From: Catenulispora pinistramenti
Lineage (GTDB): Bacteria; Actinomycetota; Actinomycetes; Streptomycetales; Catenulisporaceae
Length of the DNA: 64,000 bases
Direction: 5' to 3'
Assembly: GCF_018274385.1 (NCBI RefSeq)
Contig: NZ_JAAFYZ010000024.1
Location: 1 to 64,000, forward strand
Position 1 is the first letter of the stretch, and each line of letters opens with the position of its first letter. The position numbers and the translations under genes were made by a program. Shown here piece after piece: positions 47,147-56,290 of the stretch. The notes beneath the pieces are model-generated. The model ran no database searches and was not told the DNA's origin. It saw only the letters and a program-made list of their open reading frames with translations.

Positions 47147-47989
47147 TCAGCCCTTGACGGCGCCCGCCGTCAAGCCCTTGACGAGATACTTCTGGAGGTA
47201 GAGGTAGATCAGGACCACCGGGATGCCGGCGAGTAGCGAGCCGGCGGCGAACTCGCCGTAGTCGGTGTTGTGGTTGCCGGAGACCAGGCCGTAGAGGCCG
47301 ACGGCCAGCGTCTTGTGCGCGCTGCCGGTCAGGAACACGCCGGCCAGGATGATCTCGTTCAGGAACGACACGAACGAGAACAGCCCGACCACCACCAGCA
47401 TCGGCCGGGCCAGCGGCAAGATGATGCGGAAGAACACCTGCGCCTCGGTGGCGCCGTCGATCCGCGCCGACTCGTCCAGCTCCACCGGGATGGTGTCCAG
47501 GTAGCCCTTGAGCAGCCAGGTGTTCACACCCATCGCGCCGCCGAGGTAGACGACGATCAGGCCGAGCGAGGTGTTCAGGCCGAACGCCGGCAGCACGCTC
47601 CCGATGTTGATGAACAGCAGGTACAGCGCGGTCAGCGCCAGGAAGTTCGGGAACATCTGCACCAGCAGGATGCCGGTGAGCCCGGGCCGCCGGCCGCGGA
47701 AGCGCAGCCGGGAGAAGGCGTACGCCCCGCTGACGCCGATCAGGACGTTGAGAACCGACGAGACGCCGCAGATCACCAGGGTATTGACGTACCAGCGGAC
47801 ATACGGCGAGTTCGGGTCGTGGAACAGCTTGCTGAAGTTGGCCAGACTCGCCCCGCTCGGGATCAGCGAGGTGGTGGACAGCGTGCCGACCGGGTTCAGC
47901 GCGGCCGAGACCAGGAAGATGATCGGGACCAGCGCGAACACCAGGGCGGCGATGCCTATCAGGTGGCGCCACCACAGACGGTCCTTCAT
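47147..47989 (-). CDS. malG: Maltodextrin ABC transporter permease (MalG-like)
   Basis: This 280-residue permease has six predicted helices. The ATPase-contact EAA loop is LDESARIDGATEAQVFFRII, matching the EAAxxDGA pattern. It forms a heterodimer with the MalF-like protein in the membrane and is expected to import maltose, maltodextrins or cyclodextrins. The start overlaps the malF stop (ATGA). No ATPase gene is in the cluster, so a shared MsiK-type ATPase is probable. Confidence 0.92.
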   Translation of the reverse strand: MKDRLWWRHLIGIAALVFALVPIIFLVSAALNPVGTLSTTSLIPSGASLANFSKLFHDPNSPYVRWYVNTLVICGVSSVLNVLIGVSGAYAFSRLRFRGRRPGLTGILLVQMFPNFLALTALYLLFINIGSVLPAFGLNTSLGLIVVYLGGAMGVNTWLLKGYLDTIPVELDESARIDGATEAQVFFRIILPLARPMLVVVGLFSFVSFLNEIILAGVFLTGSAHKTLAVGLYGLVSGNHNTDYGEFAAGSLLAGIPVVLIYLYLQKYLVKGLTAGAVKG

Positions 47990-49542
47990 CGGGCGTACAC
48001 CTCCTCCAGCTGTCGGGTCTGCCGGAAGCCGGCGTAGGAGATCAGGCCGACCAATACGAACAGCAGGAACGAGATCGCCGAGGCCAGGCCGTACTGCGCG
48101 CCCTGGCCGCCGAACGAGAGGCGGTAGGTGTAGCTGATCAGGATGTCCGTGTCACCGGCGGTGGAGCTGCCGGAAGGGTACGGAGCGCCGTCGGTCAGCA
48201 GCCGGATCACGTTGAAGTTGTTGAAGTTGTAGCCGAACGAGGCGATCAGCAGCGGCATCGCGCCGATCAGCACCGTGGGCATCGTCACCGAGCGGAACAC
48301 CCGGAACGGCGAGGCGCCGTCGACCCTCGCGACCTCCTTCAATTCCTGCGGCACCGCCTGCAACAGGCCCGCGCAGACCAGGAACATGTAGGGGAAGCCG
48401 AGCCACAGGTTCGTCAGCAACACCGAACCGCGCGCCGACCAGGGGCTGCCGAGCCAGTCGATGTGGGTGCCGAAGAGCTTGTTCAGCAGGCCGAAGTCCT
48501 TGTTGTACATGCTCGCCCAGACGAGGGTCGAGATGAACGCGGGCATCGCGTAGGGCAGGAGTAGCAGGGAGCTGTAAAGCCTTCGGCCGCGCATCCGGGG
48601 ATGGTCCATGACCACCGCGAGCAGCAGGCCCAGGCCGAAAGTGCTCAGCACCGACAGGACGGCGAACGCGATCGTCCAGACCAGGACCCGCAGGAACGGT
48701 CCACGGATGGTCGCGTTGGTCAGCACCGAGGTGAAGTTCTTGAACCCGACGCTGACCTTCCAGCCGATCGGCAGCGTCTTGCCGGAGCCGTCGGCGGCCT
48801 TGAACTCGCCGTCAGAAGCCTTGTACACGGTGCCGGTCCGGGTGTCTGTCATGGTGTGCGCGGCGGCGTCGTACTTCATCGTGAACTGGCCGACGTACGC
48901 CTCGGACAGGCCGACGGACTTAATAAAGCCGCTGCCGGTCGGCACCGCGAACGAGGCCAGCCGCTGGCCCAGGCCGTTGACCTGGATGCCGGTCAGGATG
49001 TGCCAGCCGGCCGCGGTGATCACCTTGCCGGTGAACTGGTCCTTGGTCACCTCGGAGTCCGGGACCGGCGTGAGCCCGGCGGCGTCGCCGCGCTCGACCT
49101 TCCCGTTCGGGTCGGTGAGGAAGAACACGAACGCACCGGAAGTGTCGGCGGTCTTGGTCGCCACCGACAGCTCGTAGCGCTGCGCGCCGGGGTTCTCCAT
49201 CACGGAGTCGGCCTCGATCTGCGCCACGGCCTGGGACTGGCTGAGCCGGTGCCCGTCGCCGTAGTTGGTGAACGCGGTGTCGATCGTGTAGCCGATCGGG
49301 TAGACCTGGAACGCCAGCAGCAGGATCGTGCCGGGAACCAGGAACCGGGCCGCGATCCGCTTCGGGGTCAGGTAGACGTAGGCGAGGATCGCCGTCCCCG
49401 CGACGGTGACCGCCACGCCGGTCCACGAGTGCTTGTCGACCAGCGTCGGAATGGTGAGCACCGCGAAGAGCACGACCAGGCCGACGAAGACGACCCGTGG
49501 CCAGGACAGGCGGGCCAGACGCTCAGAGGGCAAGACGGTCAC
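47986..49542 (-). CDS. malF: Maltodextrin ABC transporter permease (MalF-like)
   Basis: This 518-residue permease is as long as E. coli MalF, including the large extracytoplasmic P2-type loop (about residues 90-260) that contacts the binding protein. Most actinobacterial homologues lack this loop. The EAA-type loop is LKEVARVDGASPFRVFRSV. The GTG start at 49542 has GGGGAG upstream. It is co-transcribed with malG and the amylase gene and follows malE. Confidence 0.92.
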   Translation of the reverse strand: MTVLPSERLARLSWPRVVFVGLVVLFAVLTIPTLVDKHSWTGVAVTVAGTAILAYVYLTPKRIAARFLVPGTILLLAFQVYPIGYTIDTAFTNYGDGHRLSQSQAVAQIEADSVMENPGAQRYELSVATKTADTSGAFVFFLTDPNGKVERGDAAGLTPVPDSEVTKDQFTGKVITAAGWHILTGIQVNGLGQRLASFAVPTGSGFIKSVGLSEAYVGQFTMKYDAAAHTMTDTRTGTVYKASDGEFKAADGSGKTLPIGWKVSVGFKNFTSVLTNATIRGPFLRVLVWTIAFAVLSVLSTFGLGLLLAVVMDHPRMRGRRLYSSLLLLPYAMPAFISTLVWASMYNKDFGLLNKLFGTHIDWLGSPWSARGSVLLTNLWLGFPYMFLVCAGLLQAVPQELKEVARVDGASPFRVFRSVTMPTVLIGAMPLLIASFGYNFNNFNVIRLLTDGAPYPSGSSTAGDTDILISYTYRLSFGGQGAQYGLASAISFLLFVLVGLISYAGFRQTRQLEEVYAR

Positions 49543-49670
49543 AGCCGCTCCCCTGCTTTCTTTCGGCTCCGTACGGTGCGACGGCCCGGGGGCGATTCGA
49601 GTCGCCGCACCGTGCGGAGGCTTGCGGTTTCAAGGACGGATGAGGAGGTGGCCGGCCAACCGTTGGCCGG

Positions 49671-51017
49671 CTAACCCTTGGCGATCGCCGCGCGGATCTG
49701 GGTGGCGGCGTTCGTCATCGAGGTGTTCGGGTCGGCGCCGCCGACGATCGCCGCCTCGGCGATCCCGAGCGGGCCCCAGACCGCGGACATCGCCGGGATC
49801 TGCGGGAGCACGACGCCGTGCGCGGCCGCGGCCTGGAAGGCGGCGATGTCCGGGTCGGTCTTGGACACGTCGTTGTACGCCTCGGTCAGGGCCGGGGCCC
49901 GCGGGTCGACCTTGTACAGCGCCTCCTCGACGTCCTTGCGGGTCAGGTAGTTCAGCGTGAACTCCTGCGCCAGCGCGGCGTTCTTGGCCTTGGCCGAGAC
50001 GTAGAACGCCTGCACGCCGACGAACGGCTCGGCCGGGCCGAGTCCTGCGAAGCCGGGGACCGGGCTGATCGCGTACTTCAGGCCCGACTTGCGGATCTGC
50101 TCCAGCGACCACGGGCCGGAGATCAGGTACGGGGTCTTGCCGGAGGTGAACAGCGACACCGCGTTGTCGGCGTCGATGGAGCGCTTGAAGACGTTCTGGC
50201 CCTTCTCGCCGTACTTGGCCAGCTGCGCGGCGAACGCCTTGGATCCGGCATTGTCCACACCGACCTGCGAGGGGTCGTAGCTGCCGTCGGGCTTGGTCCC
50301 GAAGATGTCGCCGCCGGCCGAGCCGAGCAGCGGCTGCGCGGTGTAGGGGTCGCCCTGCTGGCCGATCTGCATCGCCAGCGCCTCGGAGGCCTTGCCGGAC
50401 TTCACCGCGGCCTGGCCGTTGGCCACCATGGCCTCGAACGTGGCCGGATTCGCCGCCGCCTCACCGGTGTTGGTGATCAGCGCCAGGTTCTCGGTCGCGT
50501 AGGGCACGCCGTAGACCTGGCTGTTGTAGGTGACGGCGTTCAACGCGGTGGTCTCGAAGCCGCTTTTCTGGGCCGCGGTCAGCGGCAGCGGCGAGATGGC
50601 GCCGTTCTGCACCAGGTTGCCGATCCAGTCGGTGGCGCCGACCACGATGTCCGGGCCCTTACCGGCCGCGGTGGCGGTGACGTACGCCGACTGCAGATCG
50701 GTGGACACCGGCTGCACGCTCACCGAGATGCCGTTCGCGGTGGCGAAGCTCTGGGCGAACTGCTGCAACACCGGGGCGCGCTGGGCGTCGGTCCAGATCA
50801 CCAGGTCGGTGCTGGGGTCGCGGACCGGCGGCGCGCTGGCCGAGGAAGAACCGGCGGAGGCCGCAGCCGCGGTCGACGCACTGGAACCGGACGCCGACGG
50901 CGAGGAGGACGATCCGGCAGCGGACTTCGAGGACGAGCTGGAGCAGCCGGTCAGGGAAAGAGCTGCCGCTACGACCGCGACAGCCGCGGTCGTCAAGGAG
51001 GGACGGTATCTCACCAT
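49671..51017 (-). CDS. malE: Maltodextrin-binding lipoprotein (MalE-like)
   Basis: This 448-residue solute-binding protein has a signal peptide with lipobox LTGC, a Ser/Ala-rich linker to about residue 65, and a type I periplasmic-binding fold beginning DLVIWTDAQRAPVLQQFA. It should capture maltodextrins or cyclodextrins on the outer face and deliver them to MalF/MalG. GTG/ATG codons lie close together at the start; ATG 51017 is used. It is the first transport gene after the LacI regulator. Confidence 0.92.
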   Translation of the reverse strand: MVRYRPSLTTAAVAVVAAALSLTGCSSSSSKSAAGSSSSPSASGSSASTAAAASAGSSSASAPPVRDPSTDLVIWTDAQRAPVLQQFAQSFATANGISVSVQPVSTDLQSAYVTATAAGKGPDIVVGATDWIGNLVQNGAISPLPLTAAQKSGFETTALNAVTYNSQVYGVPYATENLALITNTGEAAANPATFEAMVANGQAAVKSGKASEALAMQIGQQGDPYTAQPLLGSAGGDIFGTKPDGSYDPSQVGVDNAGSKAFAAQLAKYGEKGQNVFKRSIDADNAVSLFTSGKTPYLISGPWSLEQIRKSGLKYAISPVPGFAGLGPAEPFVGVQAFYVSAKAKNAALAQEFTLNYLTRKDVEEALYKVDPRAPALTEAYNDVSKTDPDIAAFQAAAAHGVVLPQIPAMSAVWGPLGIAEAAIVGGADPNTSMTNAATQIRAAIAKG

Positions 51018-51210
51018 GACCCCTTTGGTCAGTTGTTGGGGGAAGGAGTTCAGCTCCGCGTACGACCTGAAGAAGACAGGTCAGAGCGTTGATGTCGGCG
51101 GGGTCCGGCCGTGACTCGCCGTTAACACCGCAGACCCTAACTGGAAACTCGGACCGGACAATCCGTTGCAGCTTCTTGCGTCGCTGTTTCAGGTCCGTGC
51201 ACTTCTGTTT
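51018..51210. promoter_or_regulatory. Spacer between lacI-type regulator and malE
   Basis: The malE promoter should lie here on the minus strand. TTGCAGCTTCTTGCG at 51166-51180 contains repeated TTGC elements like those near actinobacterial amylase genes, and GTTTC repeats occur at 51185-51222. None matches the perfect dyad at 52244-52258, so the operator assignment is uncertain. No gene is seen. Confidence 0.4.
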
Positions 51211-52227
51211 CTACGTTTCTGCAAGAGGCCCCGTGGAGGCCCGCACGACCAACTCGGGGAAGAACAGCGACTCGGTCTTGCGGATGGTCACCCCGCGGAT
51301 CTGGTCGATGAGGGTCCGGGCTGCGGCGACACCCATCGAGAGCACCGGCTGGCGCACCGTGGTCAGCGGTGGATCGGTGTAGCCCATGAGGACTGAATCG
51401 TCGTAACCGATCACGGAAACGTCCTCGGGGACCCGCTTGTGATGTTGCTTCAGGGCCCGGATCGCACCGAGCGCCATCATGTCCGAACCGCAGACGATGG
51501 CCGTGACGTTGCGCTGCAACAGCCTGGAAGCCCCGGCGTACCCGCCCTCGACCCCGGGGAACGAGATGTCCACCAGGTCCGGTTCGTAGCCGCCGGCCCC
51601 GAACCGGGTCTCCATCGCGGTGCGGTAGCCGGACAGTTGCCGGCGGGCCGGGACGTGCCGGTCGGAGGACAGCAGCAGCCCGATCCGGCGGTGCCCGAGT
51701 TCGGCCAGGTGCGCCACCGCCAGCTCCCCGGCGGCCCGGTCGTCGCAGGAGATGAACGGTGCCTCCAGGTTCGGGATGAACCCGTTGACGAACACCAACG
51801 GCAGCCGCTGCGCCACCAGATCGCGGTAGCGGGAGTGGTCCTGGCCGGTGTCGGCGTGCATCCCGGAGACGAAGATGACGCCGGAGACACCGCGGTCCAG
51901 CAGCATGCCGACGTACTCGTCCTCCCCCGCGCCCTCCGGCGTCTGGGAACACAGCACCGGGGTGAAACCCTGACGCGAAAGGTTCGTCTCGATCACCTGT
52001 GCGCACAACGGATAGATCGGGCTTTCCAGCTCCGGCAGCAGCAGGCCGACCAGGCCGGCGCTACGGGGCCGTAGCCGGGACGGGCGTTCGTAGCCGAGGA
52101 CGTCCAGCGCCGTGAGCACCGCTTTGCGCAGTTGCGGGCTGACGCCGGGGCGTTCGTTGAGCACGCGGGAGACCGTGGCCTTGCTGACCCCGGCCTGGCG
52201 GGCTATGTCGTCGAGTCGAGAAGACAT
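51211..52227 (-). CDS. LacI family transcriptional regulator (MalR-like)
   Basis: This is a 338-residue repressor. The N-terminal LacI helix-turn-helix is LDDIARQAGVSKATVSRVLN, with the hinge helix near residues 48-58 and a sugar-binding core like periplasmic-binding proteins (GVIFVSGMHADTG; ISCDDRAAGELA; VIGYDDSVLMGY). The ATG at 52227 follows a TATAGT -10 by 7 bp, suggesting a leaderless mRNA. Gene position between the transport operon and two GH13 genes makes it the local maltodextrin regulator. Confidence 0.92.
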   Translation of the reverse strand: MSSRLDDIARQAGVSKATVSRVLNERPGVSPQLRKAVLTALDVLGYERPSRLRPRSAGLVGLLLPELESPIYPLCAQVIETNLSRQGFTPVLCSQTPEGAGEDEYVGMLLDRGVSGVIFVSGMHADTGQDHSRYRDLVAQRLPLVFVNGFIPNLEAPFISCDDRAAGELAVAHLAELGHRRIGLLLSSDRHVPARRQLSGYRTAMETRFGAGGYEPDLVDISFPGVEGGYAGASRLLQRNVTAIVCGSDMMALGAIRALKQHHKRVPEDVSVIGYDDSVLMGYTDPPLTTVRQPVLSMGVAAARTLIDQIRGVTIRKTESLFFPELVVRASTGPLAET

Positions 52228-52243
52228 GCGCCGCACTATAGGT

Positions 52244-52258
52244 GTTTCGTTGCGAAAC
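52244..52258. promoter_or_regulatory. LacI-type operator
   Basis: GTTTCG-TTG-CGAAAC is a perfect inverted repeat between the -35 and -10 of the lacI-type gene and upstream of the divergent GH13 gene. Its place and symmetry fit autoregulation. Confidence 0.72.
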
Positions 52259-52305
52259 ATGGAAGCAGAAGGGTGAAACACAGCGGCAAACATCGGCAAC
52301 CTCTT

Positions 52306-52332
52306 ACGGATCACGATCCGTTTGCCTAGCGT
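52306..52332 (+). promoter_or_regulatory. Second dyad and promoter of the GH13 pair
   Basis: ACGGATC-AC-GATCCGT is a 7-bp inverted repeat at 52306-52321, followed by TTGCCTAGCGT. It lies about 55 bp before the cyclomaltodextrinase-like gene and probably controls it together with the LacI-type site. Confidence 0.5.
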
Positions 52333-52376
52333 CTGCCGGGTCGCGCCAATGCTGTGCCCACCGGAAAGCCGTGCCC

Positions 52377-54188
52377 ATGCCCGTGAATCCCCCCGCCCTC
52401 GGCCCCTCGGCCCACCACGACGGATCGCCTTTGTACGTCAGCGATCCCGCGCCCCGGGTCGGGCAGAAGGTCGATGTGTTCGTGCGGACCTCCAAGGCGA
52501 TGGCGGCGCGCGGGGTACACGTGCGCAGCACGCCGGACGGCGAGCCCGCCTACACCGAGGCGCTGGTGGACCGGGAGACCGGCGACGAGGTCTGGTGGCG
52601 CGCGAGCGTGCCGGTGGTGAACGCCGAACTCGGGTACCGGTTCCTCATCGAGCCCGGGAAGCCGGGGCGGCGGCAGTGGCTGAACGGCACCGGGCTGCAC
52701 GACGTCGACGTCACGGACACCGCCGACTTCAAGCTGCCCACCTACGACCCGCCACCGGCGTGGGCCGAGGGTGCGGTGGTCTACGAGATCTTCCCCGACC
52801 GGTTCGCGCGGTCGGCGGCGCATCCGGTGGGGGCCTTGCCGGATTGGGCCGTTCCGGCCGAATGGGATGATCCGGTGCCATACGGGACACCGGCCGGGAC
52901 GAAGCAGGTCTACCGCGGAACTTTGTGGGGCATCGCGGAGAAGCTGGACTATCTTCGCGGGCTCGGGATCGACGCGCTGTACCTGACGCCGTTCTTCCCT
53001 TCGCGCTCCAACCACCGGTACGACGCCTCGTCGTTCGACTTCGTCGACCCCCTGCTCGGCGGCGATGAAGCGCTCAAGGAGCTGACCGCACAGGCGCACC
53101 TGCGCGGGATCAAGGTCCTCGGCGACATCACGTTGAACCACACCGGGGACATGCATCCCTGGTTCCGGCGCGGGCAGGCCGACCCGGCGAGTGCCGAAGC
53201 AGGGTTCTACTACTTCGGGGCGGATCGCCATCAGTACGCGTCGTTCTTCGGCGTGCCGTCGCTGCCCAAGCTGGACCACCGGTCCGAGGAACTGCGGCGG
53301 CGACTGTATGAGGGTCCGGATTCGGTGATCGCGCGGTATCCCGCCGAGTTCGGGTTGGACGGCTGGCGCGTGGACGTCGCGCAGTCGGCGGGGCGGTACG
53401 GGGCGATCGATCTCAATGCCCGGATGGCGCGGTCGGTGCGGGAGACGTTGCGGGCGGTGGCGCCGGAGACGTTGTTGCTGGCGGAGCACCAGTTCGACGC
53501 GTCGGCGACGCTGCAAGGCGACGGCTGGCACGGGACGATGGCCTACGCCGGGTTCACGCGGCCGGTGCTGGGCTGGCTCGGCGGTCCCGGAACACCGGAG
53601 TTGTGGGGCGTACCCGGTCCGGCGCCGGTCCATGGCGGCGGCGAGATGGCCGCGGTGATGCGCCAGTTCGCGGCGCTGATCCCGTGGCGCGCCGTCACGC
53701 ACAACATGACGCTGCTGGATTCGCATGACATGCCCCGGTTCCGATCCGTGGTCGGCGCGGAACGGCAGGCGCTCGGGGTGGCATTGTTGATGACGTTGCC
53801 GGGGCTGCCGATGGTGTTCGCCGGGGACGAGGTCGGGGTGGCCGGGGCGCTGCACACGGAGGACGGGCGCCGGCCGTTCCCGTGGGATGAGGGCGCGTGG
53901 GATCAGGGTACGTACGAGGTGTACCGCTCGCTGATCGCGCTGCGGCGCTCGCATGCCGCGCTGCGATCCGGCGGGCTGCGGTGGCTGCACGCGGCTGAGG
54001 ATTTCGTGCTGTTCGAACGCGCGCTACCGGAGGAGACGGTGGTGGTTCAGGTGAGCCGGACCGCACACGAGCCGGTGGCCGCGCCGTTCGCCGCCTCGCA
54101 CTTGCTGGGCGGGCCGGATCTGGTCCCCGGAGCCCCCTTGCCCTCCGACGGTCCGGCCTTCCACGTGTGGCGCGTCGAGCGCGGCTGA
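52377..54188 (+). CDS. GH13 cyclomaltodextrinase / neopullulanase-like enzyme
   Basis: This 603-residue cytosolic glycosidase has an N-terminal beta domain of about 120 residues, as in cyclomaltodextrinases and maltogenic amylases, then the GH13 barrel. Region I is GDITLNHTGD, region II DGWRVDVAQS (nucleophile Asp), region III LLAEHQFD (acid/base Glu) and region IV LLDSHDMPRF. It should open cyclodextrins and cut maltodextrins after import. It has no signal peptide. The ATG at 52377 gives the full N-domain. The gene is divergent from lacI and 35 bp upstream of an alpha-glucosidase. Confidence 0.88.
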   Translation: MPVNPPALGPSAHHDGSPLYVSDPAPRVGQKVDVFVRTSKAMAARGVHVRSTPDGEPAYTEALVDRETGDEVWWRASVPVVNAELGYRFLIEPGKPGRRQWLNGTGLHDVDVTDTADFKLPTYDPPPAWAEGAVVYEIFPDRFARSAAHPVGALPDWAVPAEWDDPVPYGTPAGTKQVYRGTLWGIAEKLDYLRGLGIDALYLTPFFPSRSNHRYDASSFDFVDPLLGGDEALKELTAQAHLRGIKVLGDITLNHTGDMHPWFRRGQADPASAEAGFYYFGADRHQYASFFGVPSLPKLDHRSEELRRRLYEGPDSVIARYPAEFGLDGWRVDVAQSAGRYGAIDLNARMARSVRETLRAVAPETLLLAEHQFDASATLQGDGWHGTMAYAGFTRPVLGWLGGPGTPELWGVPGPAPVHGGGEMAAVMRQFAALIPWRAVTHNMTLLDSHDMPRFRSVVGAERQALGVALLMTLPGLPMVFAGDEVGVAGALHTEDGRRPFPWDEGAWDQGTYEVYRSLIALRRSHAALRSGGLRWLHAAEDFVLFERALPEETVVVQVSRTAHEPVAAPFAASHLLGGPDLVPGAPLPSDGPAFHVWRVERG

Positions 54189-54223
54189 GCCATCCCCCTA
54201 TATCGAGTCTCGGAGTGAAATAC

Positions 54224-55873
54224 ATGAGCAGCTGGTGGCGTGACGCCGTCATTTACCAGGTCTACATCCGCAGCTTCGCCGACGGGAACGGAGACGGGGT
54301 CGGCGATGTCGCCGGGCTGCGGTCGCGGCTGCCGTATCTGGCGGCGCTCGGGGTGGACGCGTTGTGGCTGAACCCCTGGTACGCCTCACCGCAGGTGGAC
54401 GCCGGGTACGACGTGAGCGATTACCGGCGGCTGGATCCGCTGTTCGGGACGCTGGAGGATGCCAAGGCACTGATAGCCGACGCGCACGAGCACGGGCTGC
54501 GGTTGATCCTGGACATCGTGCCGAACCACACGTCGGATCAGCATCCTTGGTTCCAGGAGGCGTTGGCCGCCACGCCGCATTCCCCAGCCCGGTCGCGGTA
54601 CCACTTCCGGCCGGGACGGGGCGCGGACGGTTCGGAACCCCCGACCGACTGGCCGTCGATCTTCGGCGGGCCGGCCTGGACCCGCACCGTCGACGCCGAC
54701 GGGAAGCCCGGAGACTGGTACCTGCACCTGTTCGCGCCGGAGCAGCCGGACTTGAACTGGACGAACCCCGAGGTGCGGACCGAGTTCGAGAGCATCCTGC
54801 GGTTCTGGCTGGATCTGGGGGTCGACGGGTTCCGGATCGATGTCGCGCACGGTCTGACGAAGGACCCCGCGTTCCCCGATGTCGCGTCCGCCTCCGCCGC
54901 CGCGGGAATGCTGGACGGCGTGGCGGCGGACCACCCGTACTTCGACCGCGACGAGACGCTGGCCATCTACGAGGGCTGGCGACAGGTCGCGGACTCCTAT
55001 GAGGGCGAGCGGGTGTTCGTGGCCGAGGCCTGGGTCGCGGACGCCTCGCGGGTGGCACGCTATCTGACCCCGACGCGGCTGCACACGGCCTTCAACTTCG
55101 GCTTGCTGAGCTGCCCGTGGGACGCCACGGCGCTGCGTACCGAGATCGACGCGACGCTGGGGGTGCTGGCGGCGGTCGGGGCCCCGGCCACGTGGGTGCT
55201 GTCGAACCACGACGTGATCCGGCACGCGACCCGCTACGGCCGCACGCAGACCTCCCTGACCGACGCCCGCCGCCTGTACGGCACCCCAGTGGACCACGCC
55301 CTCGGCGAGCGCCGCGCGCGGGCGGCGATGCAGCTGATCAACGCGCTACCCGGCGGGACGTACGTGTACCAGGGCGAGGAGCTGGGACTGCCGGAGGTGG
55401 AGGACCTGCCGCCGGAGACGTGGCAGGACCCGAACCGCCACCACAGCGACCACGACGGCCCGGTCCGCGACGGCTGCCGCGTACCACTGCCGTGGTCGGG
55501 CGACGCGGCACCGTTCGGCTTCTCGCCGGCCGGGGCGACCGCCGCGCCGTGGCTCCCGCAGCCCGCGGAGTGGAAGAACCGCACCGCCGCCGCGGAGGAA
55601 CAAGACCCGCACTCGACCCTGTCGCATTACCGCGCGCTGCTGCACATTCGGCGCGAGTGGCTGGGGCGCGGCCTCGGCGACGGGACGCCGCTGGAGTGGA
55701 TCGCGGCGCCGAGCGGGGTGCTGGCGTTCCGGCGCGGGGAGGTGCTCTGCTACGCGAACTTGTCGGCGGCGCCGGTGGCGCTGCCGGAGGGGTATCGGGT
55801 GCTGATTGGGTCGGAGGAGGTTGAGGGGGCGGTTTTGGAGGTTGATGTGGTGGTTTGGTTGGTTGCTGAGTAG
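54224..55873 (+). CDS. GH13 alpha-glucosidase / oligo-1,6-glucosidase
   Basis: This 549-residue cytosolic enzyme starts WWRDAVIYQVYIRSFADGNG, the typical opening of alpha-glucosidases. GYDVSDYR, DIVPNHTSD, DGFRIDVAHG, VAEAWV and VLSNHD give the GH13 regions with all catalytic residues. It releases glucose from short maltodextrins. ATG 54224 has GGAG 8 bp upstream; GTG 54215 is possible. It completes the intracellular half of the pathway with the preceding gene. Confidence 0.92.
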   Translation: MSSWWRDAVIYQVYIRSFADGNGDGVGDVAGLRSRLPYLAALGVDALWLNPWYASPQVDAGYDVSDYRRLDPLFGTLEDAKALIADAHEHGLRLILDIVPNHTSDQHPWFQEALAATPHSPARSRYHFRPGRGADGSEPPTDWPSIFGGPAWTRTVDADGKPGDWYLHLFAPEQPDLNWTNPEVRTEFESILRFWLDLGVDGFRIDVAHGLTKDPAFPDVASASAAAGMLDGVAADHPYFDRDETLAIYEGWRQVADSYEGERVFVAEAWVADASRVARYLTPTRLHTAFNFGLLSCPWDATALRTEIDATLGVLAAVGAPATWVLSNHDVIRHATRYGRTQTSLTDARRLYGTPVDHALGERRARAAMQLINALPGGTYVYQGEELGLPEVEDLPPETWQDPNRHHSDHDGPVRDGCRVPLPWSGDAAPFGFSPAGATAAPWLPQPAEWKNRTAAAEEQDPHSTLSHYRALLHIRREWLGRGLGDGTPLEWIAAPSGVLAFRRGEVLCYANLSAAPVALPEGYRVLIGSEEVEGAVLEVDVVVWLVAE

Positions 55874-56059
55874 GGCGGAGCCACGGGCTAGCGCTTGCGA
55901 TGGCGGTTGCGGTAACGCGGTCGCGGGCGCTGGTCCGAGGCGGTTGGGATGGGACACTCGCGGGCGCTGACGCTGGCGGTAGGGCCGGCGCGGTCGCGGG
56001 CGTCTCATCTCGCCGGGTCGGCCATTGACGCCTGCGCGGCTTCTCAGGATGCTGACCTC

Positions 56060-56290
56060 GTGGAACCCTTCAAGCCGCTGGGATGGCTGTGGGACCGACC
56101 GCTGGGCCGGTTCCTGCGATTCGGCGTGGTGTGGGTCGTCGGGTCGGGTGCGCTGGGGATGGCGCTCGACGCGTTGCAGAAGCAGCATCGGCCGTTGATC
56201 GTGGCCGGTGCGCTGTCGGTCGCGTGGTTCAGCGGGATCTTCCTGGTGTTCGATGGTGTTCGGTATCTGATGTGGCGGCGTCGTCACTGA
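56060..56290 (+). CDS. Small two-span membrane protein
   Basis: This is a 76-residue protein from GTG 56060 with two hydrophobic helices (FGVVWVVGSGALGMAL and IVAGALSVAWFSGIFLVF) and a basic end, YLMWRRRH. No family is recognised. The 3' end overlaps the convergent hydrolase gene by 62 bp. The 186-bp spacer before it has repeated GGTCGCGGGCG blocks and no other gene. Confidence 0.55.
   Translation: MEPFKPLGWLWDRPLGRFLRFGVVWVVGSGALGMALDALQKQHRPLIVAGALSVAWFSGIFLVFDGVRYLMWRRRH

Noticed and set aside
44937-47201. 754-codon plus-strand frame opposite the amylase gene
   Set aside because: The translation is Val/Arg/Gly-rich without motifs, while the minus strand has all GH13 regions.
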